From contig QQUE01000007.1 in NCBI GenBank assembly GCA_008501765.1, positions 62,001 to 126,000 on the forward strand: 64,000 nt of DNA, written 5' to 3'. The notes below the pieces were generated by a model. It did no database searches. It worked only from the letters and a program-made list of their open reading frames with translations, and was not told the DNA's origin. This document shows positions 8,436 to 17,186 of the stretch, in pieces. The stretch's first letter is position 1. Each line of letters starts with the position of its first letter. The translations under genes were made by a program, and so were the position numbers. The DNA is from Calditrichota bacterium (GTDB lineage: Bacteria > Zhuqueibacterota > Zhuqueibacteria > Zhuqueibacterales > Geothermadaptataceae).

Positions 8436-9235
8436 ATAATTTACGGACACTGCTTGAGGCAAAAAAATCAAAAAACGAAAAAATTCTCTCCATTTATTTG
8501 ACCGCAGGTTTTCCCGATCCGCAGACGACTTTGCTGCTACTAAAAACACTTGCCGAAGCTGGTGTTGACTTGATTGAGCTGGGCGCCCCGTTTTCTGATC
8601 CCCAGGCTGATGGGCCGGTCATTCAGGATGCTTCGCAGCAGGCATTGCGAGCAGGAATGAAAATTCCAGCCCTTTTTCCAATTATCAAAGAATTTCGCCA
8701 GGTTTCCGATGTACCTGTGATTCTCATGGGTTATGCCAATCCATTTATGAAATACGGCTGGCAGCGCACGGTAGACGAAGCCGTCGCTGCTGGCGCCAAT
8801 GGTTTTATAATCCCTGATTTACCACCGGAAGAGAGTCGTGATTTCCGGGAAAAATGCCGGAAAGCAGAGCTTGACCTCATTTTTCTCGTCTCGCCAGTCA
8901 CGACTGTTGAGCGTATTGCAGCAATCAGTAAAATGACCACCGGATTTATTTATGCAGTCTCAGTCGCTGGCGTTACAGGGGAGCGGCAGCATCTTCCAGA
9001 TGCAACCACGATGTTTTTGCATCGCTTACGGGAACAGACATCACAGCCAGTTCTCGTGGGATTTGGTGTTTCAAACAGCGAAACCGCTAAAAACCTTGCC
9101 CGCATCAGTGATGGAGTCATAATTGGGAGCGCAATTATTCGTCTCATTTCTGAGTCAAAAAATACCAAGGAATCCTGTGAAAAAGTAAGTGATTTTGTTC
9201 GGAAAATAAAGCTTGGATTGGGAGAATGCGCATGA
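8432..9235 (+). CDS. trpA: Tryptophan synthase alpha chain
   Basis: This 267-aa TIM-barrel subunit cleaves indole-3-glycerol phosphate and channels indole to TrpB. The catalytic Glu and Asp are in [16 protein letters not shown], and the phosphate-binding part includes [10 protein letters not shown] and GFGVSNSE. The ATGA overlap with trpB and the similar overlap with the downstream chorismate mutase show tight translational coupling. Confidence 0.97.
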   Translation: MNNLRTLLEAKKSKNEKILSIYLTAGFPDPQTTLLLLKTLAEAGVDLIELGAPFSDPQADGPVIQDASQQALRAGMKIPALFPIIKEFRQVSDVPVILMGYANPFMKYGWQRTVDEAVAAGANGFIIPDLPPEESRDFREKCRKAELDLIFLVSPVTTVERIAAISKMTTGFIYAVSVAGVTGERQHLPDATTMFLHRLREQTSQPVLVGFGVSNSETAKNLARISDGVIIGSAIIRLISESKNTKESCEKVSDFVRKIKLGLGECA

Positions 9236-9534
9236 AAGAAATTGCTGATTGGCGGCTAAAAATTGATGAAGTTGATGCGGAAATTTTGCAACTGTTGAAC
9301 AAACGGGCCGGTTTTACGGTAGCGATTGGGCACATTAAAAGAAAGTTCGATATGCCGATATATGACCCTGCCCGGGAGAAAAAGATATTGCATGCCCTGG
9401 CTGAGAAAAATCCCGGACCGCTGTCAGAAAAAGCCATTCAACGATTATTTGAACGGATCATCGATGAGTCGCGGCAGTTGGAAAAACATGCCAGTCTCGG
9501 ACTGGGCGATGATATGTCAAATAAAGAAGAATAG
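9232..9534 (+). CDS. Chorismate mutase, AroQ fold (stand-alone)
   Basis: This protein of about 100 residues is a monofunctional, all-helical chorismate mutase that turns chorismate into prephenate, opening the Tyr/Phe branch. The family pattern is seen in IDEVDAEILQLLNKRAG, the GHIKRK segment and YDPAREKKIL with the catalytic Arg/Lys residues. The track start is 9226, but ATG 9232 overlaps the trpA stop (ATGA) and stands 7 nt after GGGAG, so I prefer it. No prephenate dehydratase domain is fused. Its place between trpA and DAHP synthase joins the Trp and Tyr branches in one transcript. Confidence 0.92.
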   Translation: MKEIADWRLKIDEVDAEILQLLNKRAGFTVAIGHIKRKFDMPIYDPAREKKILHALAEKNPGPLSEKAIQRLFERIIDESRQLEKHASLGLGDDMSNKEE

Positions 9535-9596
9535 TGAACTGTAGTTGTTTATAATGGATTTTATTTTAATAGATTAAAGCCCTTAAGGAGAATTTA

Positions 9597-10610
9597 ATGG
9601 TCATCGTGATGAATAAAAATGCAACCCAGGCTGAAATTGAAAATGTGGTGGCCACACTCATCGACAAAAATTTTGATGTGCACCGGTCGACGGGCATCAG
9701 TCGCACGGTAATTGGTGCTATCGGCGATAAGCAGGCGTTTGATGAGCGGGAATTTCTCGTTTTGGATGGCGTGAGTGAAGTCGTTCGAATTACCGAGCCA
9801 TACAAGCTGGCCAGCCGCACTTTTCAGCAGGAAGATACGATTATTAAAATCAAAGATGTACAAATAGGCGGTGACGAAGTTGTGGTTATGGCCGGCCCTT
9901 GCGCGGTCGAAAGTGCGACGCAAATAGAAACGATCGCGGCTGAAGTTAAAAAGGCTGGCGCCAAAATATTGCGTGGTGGTGCATTCAAACCACGCACATC
10001 GCCCTATTCTTTTCAGGGATTGGGCGAAGAGGGGCTGCAACAAATGCGCTCAGCGGCTGATAAAAATGATTTGCTTGTGGTATCTGAAATAATGGATCGA
10101 TCTCAGGTTAAAATTATGGTAAAATATTGCGATATTTTACAGGTTGGTGCGCGGAACATGCAAAATTTCGATCTATTAAAATCGTTGGGAAAAATCGCCA
10201 AGCCGATTTTATTAAAACGCGGCATGTCGGCGACCATCGAGGAAACGTTGATGTCAGCCGAGTATATAATGTCAGGGGGAAATTATCAGGTGATAATTTG
10301 TGAGCGCGGCATCCGCACCTTTGAAAAATATACCCGCAATACAATGGATATTTCTTCGATTCCGGTAATACAGAAATTGAGCCATTTGCCAATAATTGCT
10401 GATCCCAGCCATGGAACCGGCATCCGAAATAAAGTAGCCCCGATGGCCCGTGCTGCTGTGGCAGCCGGCGCACATGGTCTGCAAATCGAAGTACACAACG
10501 ATCCGGATCATGCGGCATCAGACGGCGCCCAATCGCTTTATCCCGAGCAGTTTGCCCATTTGATGAAAGAATGCCGTTTGATCGCAAACGCGATCGGTAA
10601 AAAAATGTAG
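9597..10610 (+). CDS. aroF: 3-deoxy-7-phosphoheptulonate (DAHP) synthase, type I-beta with N-terminal ACT-like domain
   Basis: The 337-aa enzyme condenses PEP and erythrose 4-phosphate, the entry step of the shikimate pathway. Residues 1 to about 70 form the ferredoxin-like regulatory domain known from Thermotoga-type DAHP synthases, where it mediates feedback by Tyr or Phe. The barrel contains VMAGPCAVES, LRGGAFKPRTSPY, QVGARNMQNF, LLKRGMSAT and DPSHGTG. A strong AAGGAG precedes the ATG by 8 nt. The 62-nt gap before it contains TATAAT at 9550-9555 without a recognisable -35, a possible weak internal promoter. The symbol is the generic bacterial one. Confidence 0.95.
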   Translation: MVIVMNKNATQAEIENVVATLIDKNFDVHRSTGISRTVIGAIGDKQAFDEREFLVLDGVSEVVRITEPYKLASRTFQQEDTIIKIKDVQIGGDEVVVMAGPCAVESATQIETIAAEVKKAGAKILRGGAFKPRTSPYSFQGLGEEGLQQMRSAADKNDLLVVSEIMDRSQVKIMVKYCDILQVGARNMQNFDLLKSLGKIAKPILLKRGMSATIEETLMSAEYIMSGGNYQVIICERGIRTFEKYTRNTMDISSIPVIQKLSHLPIIADPSHGTGIRNKVAPMARAAVAAGAHGLQIEVHNDPDHAASDGAQSLYPEQFAHLMKECRLIANAIGKKM

Positions 10611-10685
10611 GACGAAGAAAACAGGCAAATGGGAAAAATGTTCAGGTAAATTAAGACATTCTTGACAAACGGAATTAATTACATT

Positions 10686-11780
10686 ATGGGAATTCAAGTC
10701 ACAGTTGTTGGTGTTGGCCTCATCGGGGGTTCTTTATGCAAGGCATTTAAACGTGTTATGCCCGAAGTGCAATTGACCGGTGTCGACTGCTCTGAAGTCA
10801 TTGATTATGCACTCAAAGAAGCGATTATTGATACCGGGTATTTATCCGAACAATTGGAAACAGTGTGCGAAAAAGCTGATTTTATTTTCATTGCGACACC
10901 CCCTAAAATTGCATTGAAACTATTACCAATCATTGCAAAAAACTGTAAACCAAAATGCATAGTTACGGATGTGTGCAGTATTAAAAATGATCTCATGCAA
11001 TGTGCCAGAGAAAATTTTGCTGATTCCTCCGGCGTGTTTATCGGCGGTCATCCCATGGCCGGGACGGAAAAACCTGGAATTGAATCATCAGATCCATATT
11101 TATTCGAAAACGCCATTTATGTTTTAACACCAAATGGCTTTGAATCACAAAAAGCAGTAAAAAAATTGGCTGGGCTGATTGAAAAAACTGGCGCTTATAT
11201 TTTGCTGTTGAGCGCTGACGAACACGATAAAATTGCCGCCGGCGTCAGCCATTTGCCGCAAATGTTAGCGCTCACACTGATGCTTTACATCGCTGAGAAA
11301 AATAATGAAAATGATATTTATTTGAAAATGGCAGCCGGTGGTTTTAGGGATATGACTCGCATAGCATCGAGCCCTTTTGCCATTTGGCAGGATATATGTG
11401 ATGGCAATCTCAGCAAGATTTTAGCAGAAATTGATGGCTTTTCCGCGGCATTGGCAAACACACGCCGGCTCCTCGTCGAAGGGGCACTTGAAACAAGTTT
11501 CGCTGAATCTGCACACAGCCGACTCGCGATTCCGAAGGATTCCCGTGGGTTTATGACTCCCAATTTCGATTTATCCGTTGATGTGCAGGATCATTCCGGT
11601 GTTATTGCAAAAATTGCAAATGTGCTCGCTGATGCTCAAATTAACATTCGGGATATCGAAGTTCTGAAAGTGAGGGAAGACGAAGGTGGGACATTACGCC
11701 TGTCATTTGAATCGGAAAAAGCACGGAAGCAGGCGAAATCAATCCTGCAAAAAGAAGGACATGTTTGCCATAACAGATGA
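10686..11780 (+). CDS. tyrA: Prephenate dehydrogenase with C-terminal ACT domain
   Basis: About 364 residues. The N-terminal Rossmann domain has VGVGLIGGSL; the catalytic helical domain shows GHPMAGTEKPG and GVSHLPQM. Residues near 285-364 form an ACT domain (FDLSVDVQDHSGVIAKIANVL), which in this family usually gives Tyr feedback. The enzyme oxidatively decarboxylates prephenate to 4-hydroxyphenylpyruvate. The track start is TTG 10662, but ATG 10686 starts the protein directly at the nucleotide-binding strand and is preferred. No aminotransferase is encoded nearby. Confidence 0.93.
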   Translation: MGIQVTVVGVGLIGGSLCKAFKRVMPEVQLTGVDCSEVIDYALKEAIIDTGYLSEQLETVCEKADFIFIATPPKIALKLLPIIAKNCKPKCIVTDVCSIKNDLMQCARENFADSSGVFIGGHPMAGTEKPGIESSDPYLFENAIYVLTPNGFESQKAVKKLAGLIEKTGAYILLLSADEHDKIAAGVSHLPQMLALTLMLYIAEKNNENDIYLKMAAGGFRDMTRIASSPFAIWQDICDGNLSKILAEIDGFSAALANTRRLLVEGALETSFAESAHSRLAIPKDSRGFMTPNFDLSVDVQDHSGVIAKIANVLADAQINIRDIEVLKVREDEGGTLRLSFESEKARKQAKSILQKEGHVCHNR

Positions 11781-11810
11781 AAATTTTAACAGCAAAAGTG
11801 CAGGTCGCTA

Positions 11811-13094
11811 TTGAAACTCCATAAAGTAGGCCGGTTGCATGGTGAATTACACGTGCCCGGCGATAAATCCATTTCTCAGCGGGCATTGCTGTTCGCGGCT
11901 TTGGCCGAAGGCACGAGTAAAATTACCGGTCTTTCGGAGGCTGACGATGTGCAAAGTATGGCCGCGTGCCTGCAGCAACTCGGAGTCAAAATCGAACAAA
12001 AAAATGGCATCTGTTACGTCCACGGCCGCGGATTGCATGGATTAAGAGCACCAGCAGGCGCATTGGATTGCGGTAATTCTGGTACGACAATGCGACTACT
12101 CGCAGGTGTGCTGGCCGGACAAAATTTCGATTCGGTGCTAATTGGCGACCACAGTCTCAACAGCCGCCCGATGCGGCGCATTGTTGAGCCGCTCGCTTCA
12201 ATGGGAGCGGAGATTGAAACCGCTGCGGAGGGCACAGCCCCGTTAAAAATTCATGGCAAGAAACTGCGGGGAATTACCTATGCTTTGCCGGTGGCGTCGG
12301 CCCAGGTAAAATCCGCAGTTCTGTTGGCAGGGCTGTTCGCTGACGGCAAAACTGTGGTTATTGAACCTGAGCAGTCACGTGACCACACTGAAATCATGAT
12401 GGCAGCCATGGGCGTTTCGGTGACGCAAAACAATTCCGAGATCAGGCTCGGAGCCGAACGTTTGCAAGCAACAGAAATCGAAATCCCGGGAGATGTCTCA
12501 GCGGCAGCCTTTTTTATCGTAGCTGGATTGATTGTTCCGGACAGCGAAATAGTCATTAAAAATGTTGGATTGAATCCAACGCGCAGTTATCTTATCGACC
12601 TGTTAAAACAGGCCAACGCCCAAATTGAAATACAAAATAATCGAAATGCGAACGGCGAACTAATTGGTGATTTAAAGGTTTACTCAAGCTCTGTCAATGG
12701 ATTTACAGCGAGCGGGGCTGAAATTCCATTGCTCATCGATGAAATTCCAGTGCTGGCCGTCCTTGCAACCCAGGCTCGTGGTCGAACTCGCTTTCGCGAC
12801 GCGAAAGAATTGCGTGTCAAGGAATCCGATCGAATTGAGGCAATTGATATTAATTTACGGAAATTGGGTGTGCAATTAGAAACTTTTGCAGATGGTTTTA
12901 AAATTGTTGGACCACAGGAATTGCATGGCGGATTAATAAACACATTTCAAGATCACCGCATCGCAATGGCATTCGCGGTAGCATCGCTTATTGCCAGCGG
13001 TGAAACTGAAATTTCGAATGCACATGTGGCCACAGTCTCGTTTCCTGATTTCTTTGATAAATTACGGCATTTGAGTAGACAGGAATGGCACTGA
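11811..13094 (+). CDS. aroA: 3-phosphoshikimate 1-carboxyvinyltransferase (EPSP synthase)
   Basis: The 427-aa enzyme joins PEP to shikimate 3-phosphate. Conserved blocks include VPGDKSISQRALL, NSGTTMRLL, SRDHTEIM, KESDRI and FQDHRIAMAFAVASL. The start is a TTG codon at 11811 that places the protein correctly against the family N-terminus; no better ATG exists. aroE begins immediately after its stop (TGAATG). Confidence 0.96.
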   Translation: MKLHKVGRLHGELHVPGDKSISQRALLFAALAEGTSKITGLSEADDVQSMAACLQQLGVKIEQKNGICYVHGRGLHGLRAPAGALDCGNSGTTMRLLAGVLAGQNFDSVLIGDHSLNSRPMRRIVEPLASMGAEIETAAEGTAPLKIHGKKLRGITYALPVASAQVKSAVLLAGLFADGKTVVIEPEQSRDHTEIMMAAMGVSVTQNNSEIRLGAERLQATEIEIPGDVSAAAFFIVAGLIVPDSEIVIKNVGLNPTRSYLIDLLKQANAQIEIQNNRNANGELIGDLKVYSSSVNGFTASGAEIPLLIDEIPVLAVLATQARGRTRFRDAKELRVKESDRIEAIDINLRKLGVQLETFADGFKIVGPQELHGGLINTFQDHRIAMAFAVASLIASGETEISNAHVATVSFPDFFDKLRHLSRQEWH

Positions 13095-13931
13095 ATGCGA
13101 TTTAAAAAACCACTCGGCGTTATTGGGACACCGATATCTCATTCACTGTCGCCACTATTGCACAATTATCTTGCAAATGAATACGAATTACCATTTCAAT
13201 ATTCCGCCTACCATGTGGATAAAATTTCACTAGAAGATGCTATTTCTGGCGCACGGGCATTAGGGTTCAGAGGATTGAATGTCACCGTGCCCCACAAAAA
13301 AAATATCATGCCTTTTCTTGATGAAATTGACGAATTCGCATTAAAAACGGGTGCAGTGAATACAGTACTTTTTGAAGATGAATTTACCACTGGATACAAC
13401 ACCGATATTTTCGGATTTCTCGATAGTTTGGCGATTGAATCTGTCGATCTTTCAGGAAAAAATGTTATTGTTTTAGGCGCAGGTGGAGCGGCTCATGCCA
13501 TCGTTTTTGCAGCGAAAAATGCTGGAGCGAGAACAATAAATATTGTCAATCGGACGCATGAAAAAGCAGTTGATCTGGCCCAAAAAACAGGATGCGAAGC
13601 GATAAATTTCTCAAAATTTACAGAAACCCCAACAGGCGACGTTGTTATAAATACCACTTCAGTGGGAATGTATCCCGAAGTTACGAAATGCCCTGTACCA
13701 CAATCTGTGTTCCGGGAAAAATGTGTTTATGTAGATATTGTGTATAATCCTGGTTTAACCCAGTTTTTGAAATTTGCCCACGACAGCGGGGCTAAAATAG
13801 TCAGTGGGATAGGGATGTTAATTTTTCAGGGCATTATGGCTATGGAAATTTGGTCTGGAGTAAAAATTGACCGTCAAAAACATTTTGAACCACTGAAAAA
13901 ACTACTGGTAAATGCGATTGAAAACCAATAA
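13095..13931 (+). CDS. aroE: Shikimate dehydrogenase
   Basis: The 278-aa NADP-dependent enzyme reduces 3-dehydroshikimate to shikimate. The substrate-binding motif GTPISHSLSPLLHN, the catalytic-Lys motif NVTVPHKK, the nucleotide loop LGAGGAAHA and the NADP motif NRTHEKA are all present, with INTTSVGMYP further on. Its ATG directly abuts the aroA stop. A 74-nt gap to aroC holds no clear promoter or terminator. Confidence 0.96.
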   Translation: MRFKKPLGVIGTPISHSLSPLLHNYLANEYELPFQYSAYHVDKISLEDAISGARALGFRGLNVTVPHKKNIMPFLDEIDEFALKTGAVNTVLFEDEFTTGYNTDIFGFLDSLAIESVDLSGKNVIVLGAGGAAHAIVFAAKNAGARTINIVNRTHEKAVDLAQKTGCEAINFSKFTETPTGDVVINTTSVGMYPEVTKCPVPQSVFREKCVYVDIVYNPGLTQFLKFAHDSGAKIVSGIGMLIFQGIMAMEIWSGVKIDRQKHFEPLKKLLVNAIENQ

Positions 13932-14005
13932 TATCCCGCAGTGTTTGATTATTCTATATTTGATACATTTAGCATCTCGATTTGAATGATTAGTTAGGAA
14001 ATTTA

Positions 14006-15199
14006 ATGCCGCACTTACGCTATTTTACAGCAGGGGAATCTCACGGACAGGGGCTGGTTGGCATCCTCGAAGGACTGCCTGCCAATGTTGCAATCTCAAT
14101 CGAAAAAATTAATCAGCAGCTTGCTCGCCGGCAGCAAGGTTACGGTCGCGGTGGCCGGATGAAAATCGAGACCGATCAGGTGCAGATTCTCAGCGGTATT
14201 CGGCATGATAAAAGTTTGGGCAGCCCTATCAGTTTTTTAATCCAAAATCGTGATTGGAAAAACTGGGATAAAATAATGGCAGTTTCTGGCACAAATCCGC
14301 AGAAAAAAATTGTCGAAGTGCCACGCCCCGGGCATGCAGATTTGAGCGGTGCCATCAAATATGATCAATCGGATATGCGCAATATTCTCGAGCGTGCTTC
14401 GGCTCGGGAGACCGCAACCCGTGTGGCTTTGGGGGCAATTGCACGGCAATTTCTTGACGCATTGGGAATTGGAATCGCCAGTCATGTTATACAAATTGCC
14501 GAGGTGAAATCTGAAAAAACATTGATTGATTTTGGTTCGGTTGATTTCAACTTTGATTTAAAAAATCTCAATGAAATTGCTGATGCTTCGCCAGTTCGAT
14601 GTGTTGATAAAACTACTGCAGAAAAAATGATGGAAACCATTGATTCAGCGAAATCGAACCGCGATACTTGTGGTGGAATTTTTGAGGTGGTGGCGTTTAA
14701 TTTACCAGTGGGCCTCGGCAGCCATGTTCACTGGGATCGCCGCCTTGACTCCCAAATTGCAGCGGCAATGATGGGCATTCAAGCCATGAAAGGCGTGGAA
14801 ATCGGAGATGGGTTTGGGGGTGCATGCCGTTTTGGTTCGCAGGTGCACGATGAGATTTATTATGACCGCAGCGAAAACAAATTTTACAGAAAACAAAATA
14901 ATGCAGGTGGCCTGGAAGGTGGCATGACCAACGGGATGCCGGTGGTAGTACGCGTTGCGATGAAGCCGATTGCCACACTCATGCAACCGCTCGATTCTAT
15001 TGAATTAGAAAGCAAAAAGTCAGTCACTGCGCACGTTGAACGCTCGGATGTCACCGCTGTTCCCGCAGCAGCGGTAATCGGCGAGGCCATGCTAGCGCTC
15101 ACTATCGCAGGCTCGGTTTTGGATAAATTTGGCGGCGACTCTTTCGGTGAAGTTAAAAAGCGTTACGATGGTTGGCTGGAGTACACGAGCAACCGATGA
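14006..15199 (+). CDS. aroC: Chorismate synthase
   Basis: The 397-aa FMN-dependent enzyme removes phosphate from EPSP to yield chorismate, the branch point feeding TrpE and the chorismate mutase of the same operon. Signatures are AGESHGQGL near the start, RRQQGYGRGGRMKIE, RPGHADLSGAIKY and ERASARETA. Length is in the long-form range seen in many non-enteric bacteria. Its stop overlaps the aroK start (ATGA). Confidence 0.97.
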   Translation: MPHLRYFTAGESHGQGLVGILEGLPANVAISIEKINQQLARRQQGYGRGGRMKIETDQVQILSGIRHDKSLGSPISFLIQNRDWKNWDKIMAVSGTNPQKKIVEVPRPGHADLSGAIKYDQSDMRNILERASARETATRVALGAIARQFLDALGIGIASHVIQIAEVKSEKTLIDFGSVDFNFDLKNLNEIADASPVRCVDKTTAEKMMETIDSAKSNRDTCGGIFEVVAFNLPVGLGSHVHWDRRLDSQIAAAMMGIQAMKGVEIGDGFGGACRFGSQVHDEIYYDRSENKFYRKQNNAGGLEGGMTNGMPVVVRVAMKPIATLMQPLDSIELESKKSVTAHVERSDVTAVPAAAVIGEAMLALTIAGSVLDKFGGDSFGEVKKRYDGWLEYTSNR

Positions 15200-15744
15200 A
15201 AATGAAACGGAAACATATTTATCTCCTCGGATTTATGGGATGCGGCAAATCTACTTTGGGCAGAAAACTAGCGCAAGCGTTAGACATGCCATTCGTTGAC
15301 ACCGACATTATGATAGAAGTTAAAGCAGGAATGAGTGTGACGACTATTTTCGCCCAACTGGGTGAGACGAAATTTCGCGAGCTGGAAAAAGAAATACTTA
15401 TTGATTTGGCTCAAAATTGGGAGGAAGACAGTGTCGTGGCCCTCGGTGGTGGAACTCCGGCGCAGATTGGGGCGTGGCCATTGCTGCAGGCCAGCGGAAC
15501 GACTGTCTACGTTGAACGCACCCCAGAACAACTGTACAATCATGTTCGTTTTACCAATCGCCGCCCAGTTCTGCAAGAAGTAAAACAGGAGGAATTGCTC
15601 GGGCATATTGAAAAATTGTTGGAGAAAAGAGTGACCAATTATTTAAAGGCGGATCACATATTTAATTGCAAAGATGAGTGGGGAGTTGACGAAACCATCG
15701 ATCATTTAGTCAAATTGCTGAAGAAATCAGATGAAGAAAATTGA
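15196..15744 (+). CDS. aroK: Shikimate kinase
   Basis: About 182 residues. The Walker A motif is GFMGCGKST, the shikimate-binding DxD is FVDTDIMIE, the GGG motif is ALGGGTP and the lid Arg pair is in NRRPVL. It phosphorylates shikimate for AroA. The track start (15172) lies inside aroC; ATG 15196 in an ATGA overlap with the aroC stop is the natural start. Its end overlaps aroQ by 14 nt. Confidence 0.95.
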   Translation: MKMKRKHIYLLGFMGCGKSTLGRKLAQALDMPFVDTDIMIEVKAGMSVTTIFAQLGETKFRELEKEILIDLAQNWEEDSVVALGGGTPAQIGAWPLLQASGTTVYVERTPEQLYNHVRFTNRRPVLQEVKQEELLGHIEKLLEKRVTNYLKADHIFNCKDEWGVDETIDHLVKLLKKSDEEN

Positions 15745-16594
15745 TATTATACACGGCCCCAATTTAAACTTGTTGGGTTCGCGAGAGACGGAAATTTATG
15801 GAACAGAATCCCTCGAATCGATTAATAGTTATGTTAATTCAGCGGCTGAAGAATATGGGATTGCGTTCGATTTCTTTCAATCCAATCATGAAGGGCAGAT
15901 AATCGATCGTATTCACTCAGCAGAAAATAATGTCGATGGAGTTGTGATCAATCCGGCTGCCTTCACTCACTACAGCATTGCCATCCGCGATGCCATTGCG
16001 GCAATCAAAACACCGGTAGTTGAAGTGCATTTGACAGATATTTCCCAACGAGAAGCTTTCCGGAAAATCTCCGTAAGTGCCGATGTCTGCGTTGATCAGA
16101 TTTGTGGATTTGGCAAAAATAGTTACTTTTTTGGAGTTGAAGCTTTGGTCGGCCATTGGGCAGTAAATCGCATTCGAACAGAAAATAGTTCTACGCCAGA
16201 CAACGATAAACTTTTACGCTCGGTTGTGGAAATCTTGCACGAATCTTTTCCGAAATACGACTGGACCGGGATTTATTTGGTTGATGGCGATGCATTGGTT
16301 TTGCATAATTTCCAAGGGGCGCCATCGCCACACACACGCATTCCAATTGGGCAGGGCATTTGTGGCGCTGCTGTTGCGGAAGAAGAATCGATCATCGTTC
16401 CAGACGTCAATGCTGATCCGCGTTATCTTGCATGCAGCATCGAAACAAAATCTGAAATTGTCGTGCCGATTTATAGTGGAAAAAATATTATCGGTGAAAT
16501 TGATATCGACAGCCACCGGCCGGATGTTTTTCATAAACACGATCAAAAATTTCTGGAGCAAGTTGCTGCTGTAATAGGGGAGAAGTGGAAATAA
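15731..16594 (+). CDS. aroQ: Type II 3-dehydroquinate dehydratase fused to a C-terminal GAF (fRMsr-like) domain
   Basis: Residues 1 to about 147 are a complete type II dehydroquinase that makes 3-dehydroshikimate: HGPNLNLLGSRE, the catalytic Tyr in EIYG, QSNHEGQIID, NPAAFTHYS with the catalytic His, and VEVHLTDI. Residues about 155-287 form a GAF domain of the free-methionine-(R)-sulfoxide reductase type: DWTGIYLV, FQGAP, IGQGICG and YLACSIETKSEIVVP. The Cys equivalents of the last two E. coli fRMsr active-site positions (C211, C235) are present; the first is replaced by Ser/Pro. Normal AroQ ends near residue 150, so this is a true fusion. The second half may be an active reductase or a small-molecule sensor. 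It is the last gene of the operon. Confidence 0.9.
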   Translation: MKKIDIIHGPNLNLLGSRETEIYGTESLESINSYVNSAAEEYGIAFDFFQSNHEGQIIDRIHSAENNVDGVVINPAAFTHYSIAIRDAIAAIKTPVVEVHLTDISQREAFRKISVSADVCVDQICGFGKNSYFFGVEALVGHWAVNRIRTENSSTPDNDKLLRSVVEILHESFPKYDWTGIYLVDGDALVLHNFQGAPSPHTRIPIGQGICGAAVAEEESIIVPDVNADPRYLACSIETKSEIVVPIYSGKNIIGEIDIDSHRPDVFHKHDQKFLEQVAAVIGEKWK

Positions 16595-16621
16595 AGGCAG
16601 AAAAAATCTGATTTCATAAAT

Positions 16622-16652
16622 AAAAAGGCCGCTCAAATTGAGTGGCCTTTTT
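16622..16652. terminator. Bidirectional terminator of the aromatic operon and tRNA-Glu copy 1
   Basis: AAAAAGGCCGCTCA and TGAGTGGCCTTTTT form a 14-bp stem (one G-T wobble) with a 3-nt loop, flanked by A and T runs. It follows aroQ by 27 nt on the plus strand and tRNA-Glu copy 1 by 4 nt on the minus strand, so it can end both transcripts. Confidence 0.9.
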
Positions 16653-16656
16653 CATG

Positions 16657-16728
16657 TGACCCCTAGGGGGCTCGAACCCCTGTTGCAGGAATGAAAGTCC
16701 TGAGTCCTAACCACTAGACGAAGGGGCC
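16657..16728 (-). tRNA. tRNA-Glu (anticodon TTC), copy 1
   Basis: The 72-nt gene folds as a cloverleaf with acceptor arm GGCCCCT/AGGGGTC, anticodon loop CTTTCAT (anticodon TTC) and T loop GTTCGAG. CCA is not encoded. It is identical to copy 2 at 16887-16958 and is separated from it by its own terminator, so it probably needs its own promoter or read-through. Confidence 0.95.
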
Positions 16729-16852
16729 ATGGTTAAAAGCAAGGTGCAAATAATAATTAATTTCGTGTAAAATGTCAATGAATAAATCTAATAGATTAAC
16801 GGTCTGAATATGAAATTAATCGCATGCAAAAAAATATTCTTATTCAAATTAA

Positions 16853-16882
16853 AAAAGGCCACTCAAAAATGAGTAGCCTTTT
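16853..16882 (-). terminator. Terminator after tRNA-Glu copy 2
   Basis: ACTCA (16861-16865) pairs with TGAGT (16870-16874), extended by AAAAGGC/GCCTTTT with one mismatch. On the minus strand the stem is followed by a T run. It closely resembles the terminator after copy 1, indicating that tRNA and terminator were duplicated together. Confidence 0.75.
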
Positions 16883-16886
16883 AATG

Positions 16887-16958
16887 TGACCCCTAGGGGG
16901 CTCGAACCCCTGTTGCAGGAATGAAAGTCCTGAGTCCTAACCACTAGACGAAGGGGCC
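16887..16958 (-). tRNA. tRNA-Glu (anticodon TTC), copy 2
   Basis: This gene is identical in sequence to copy 1 (acceptor GGCCCCT/AGGGGTC, anticodon TTC). It is the last gene of the Pro-Arg-His-Glu transcript on the minus strand and lies 4 nt from the following terminator hairpin. Confidence 0.95.
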
Positions 16959-16990
16959 ATCAAAACTCAAAATCAAATTGTAAAGAAAAG

Positions 16991-17064
16991 GGTGAGCGAC
17001 GGGACTTGAACCCGCGGCCACCAGAGCCACAATCTGGCGCTCTACCACCTGAGCTACGCCCACC
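16991..17064 (-). tRNA. tRNA-His (anticodon GTG)
   Basis: The acceptor arm is GTGGGCG/CGCTCAC, the anticodon loop is TTGTGGC (GTG) and the T loop is GTTCAAG. The extra G at -1 (base 17064, complement) opposite discriminator C is the identity mark of tRNA-His. It lies between tRNA-Arg and tRNA-Glu in the minus-strand cluster. Confidence 0.95.
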
Positions 17065-17092
17065 ATTTAAAGACTTCCGCCTTCTATTTTAG

Positions 17093-17166
17093 TACGCCAG
17101 AGGGGAATCGAACCCATAACCTACGGCTTAGAAGGCCGTTGCTCTATCCGGTTGAGCTACTGGCGC
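17093..17166 (-). tRNA. tRNA-Arg (anticodon TCT)
   Basis: The 74-nt cloverleaf has acceptor GCGCCAG/CTGGCGT (first pair G-U), anticodon loop CTTCTAA (TCT) and T loop GTTCGAT. It reads AGA/AGG codons. It is the second gene of the minus-strand tRNA transcript. Confidence 0.95.
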
Positions 17167-17186
17167 TTTTTAAAAAAATGTGAATG

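Noticed and set aside
10662-10690. TTGACA at 10662 as a -35 element of a tyrA promoter
   Set aside because: No acceptable -10 hexamer occurs at 15-19 nt; the best candidate overlaps the tyrA start codon.
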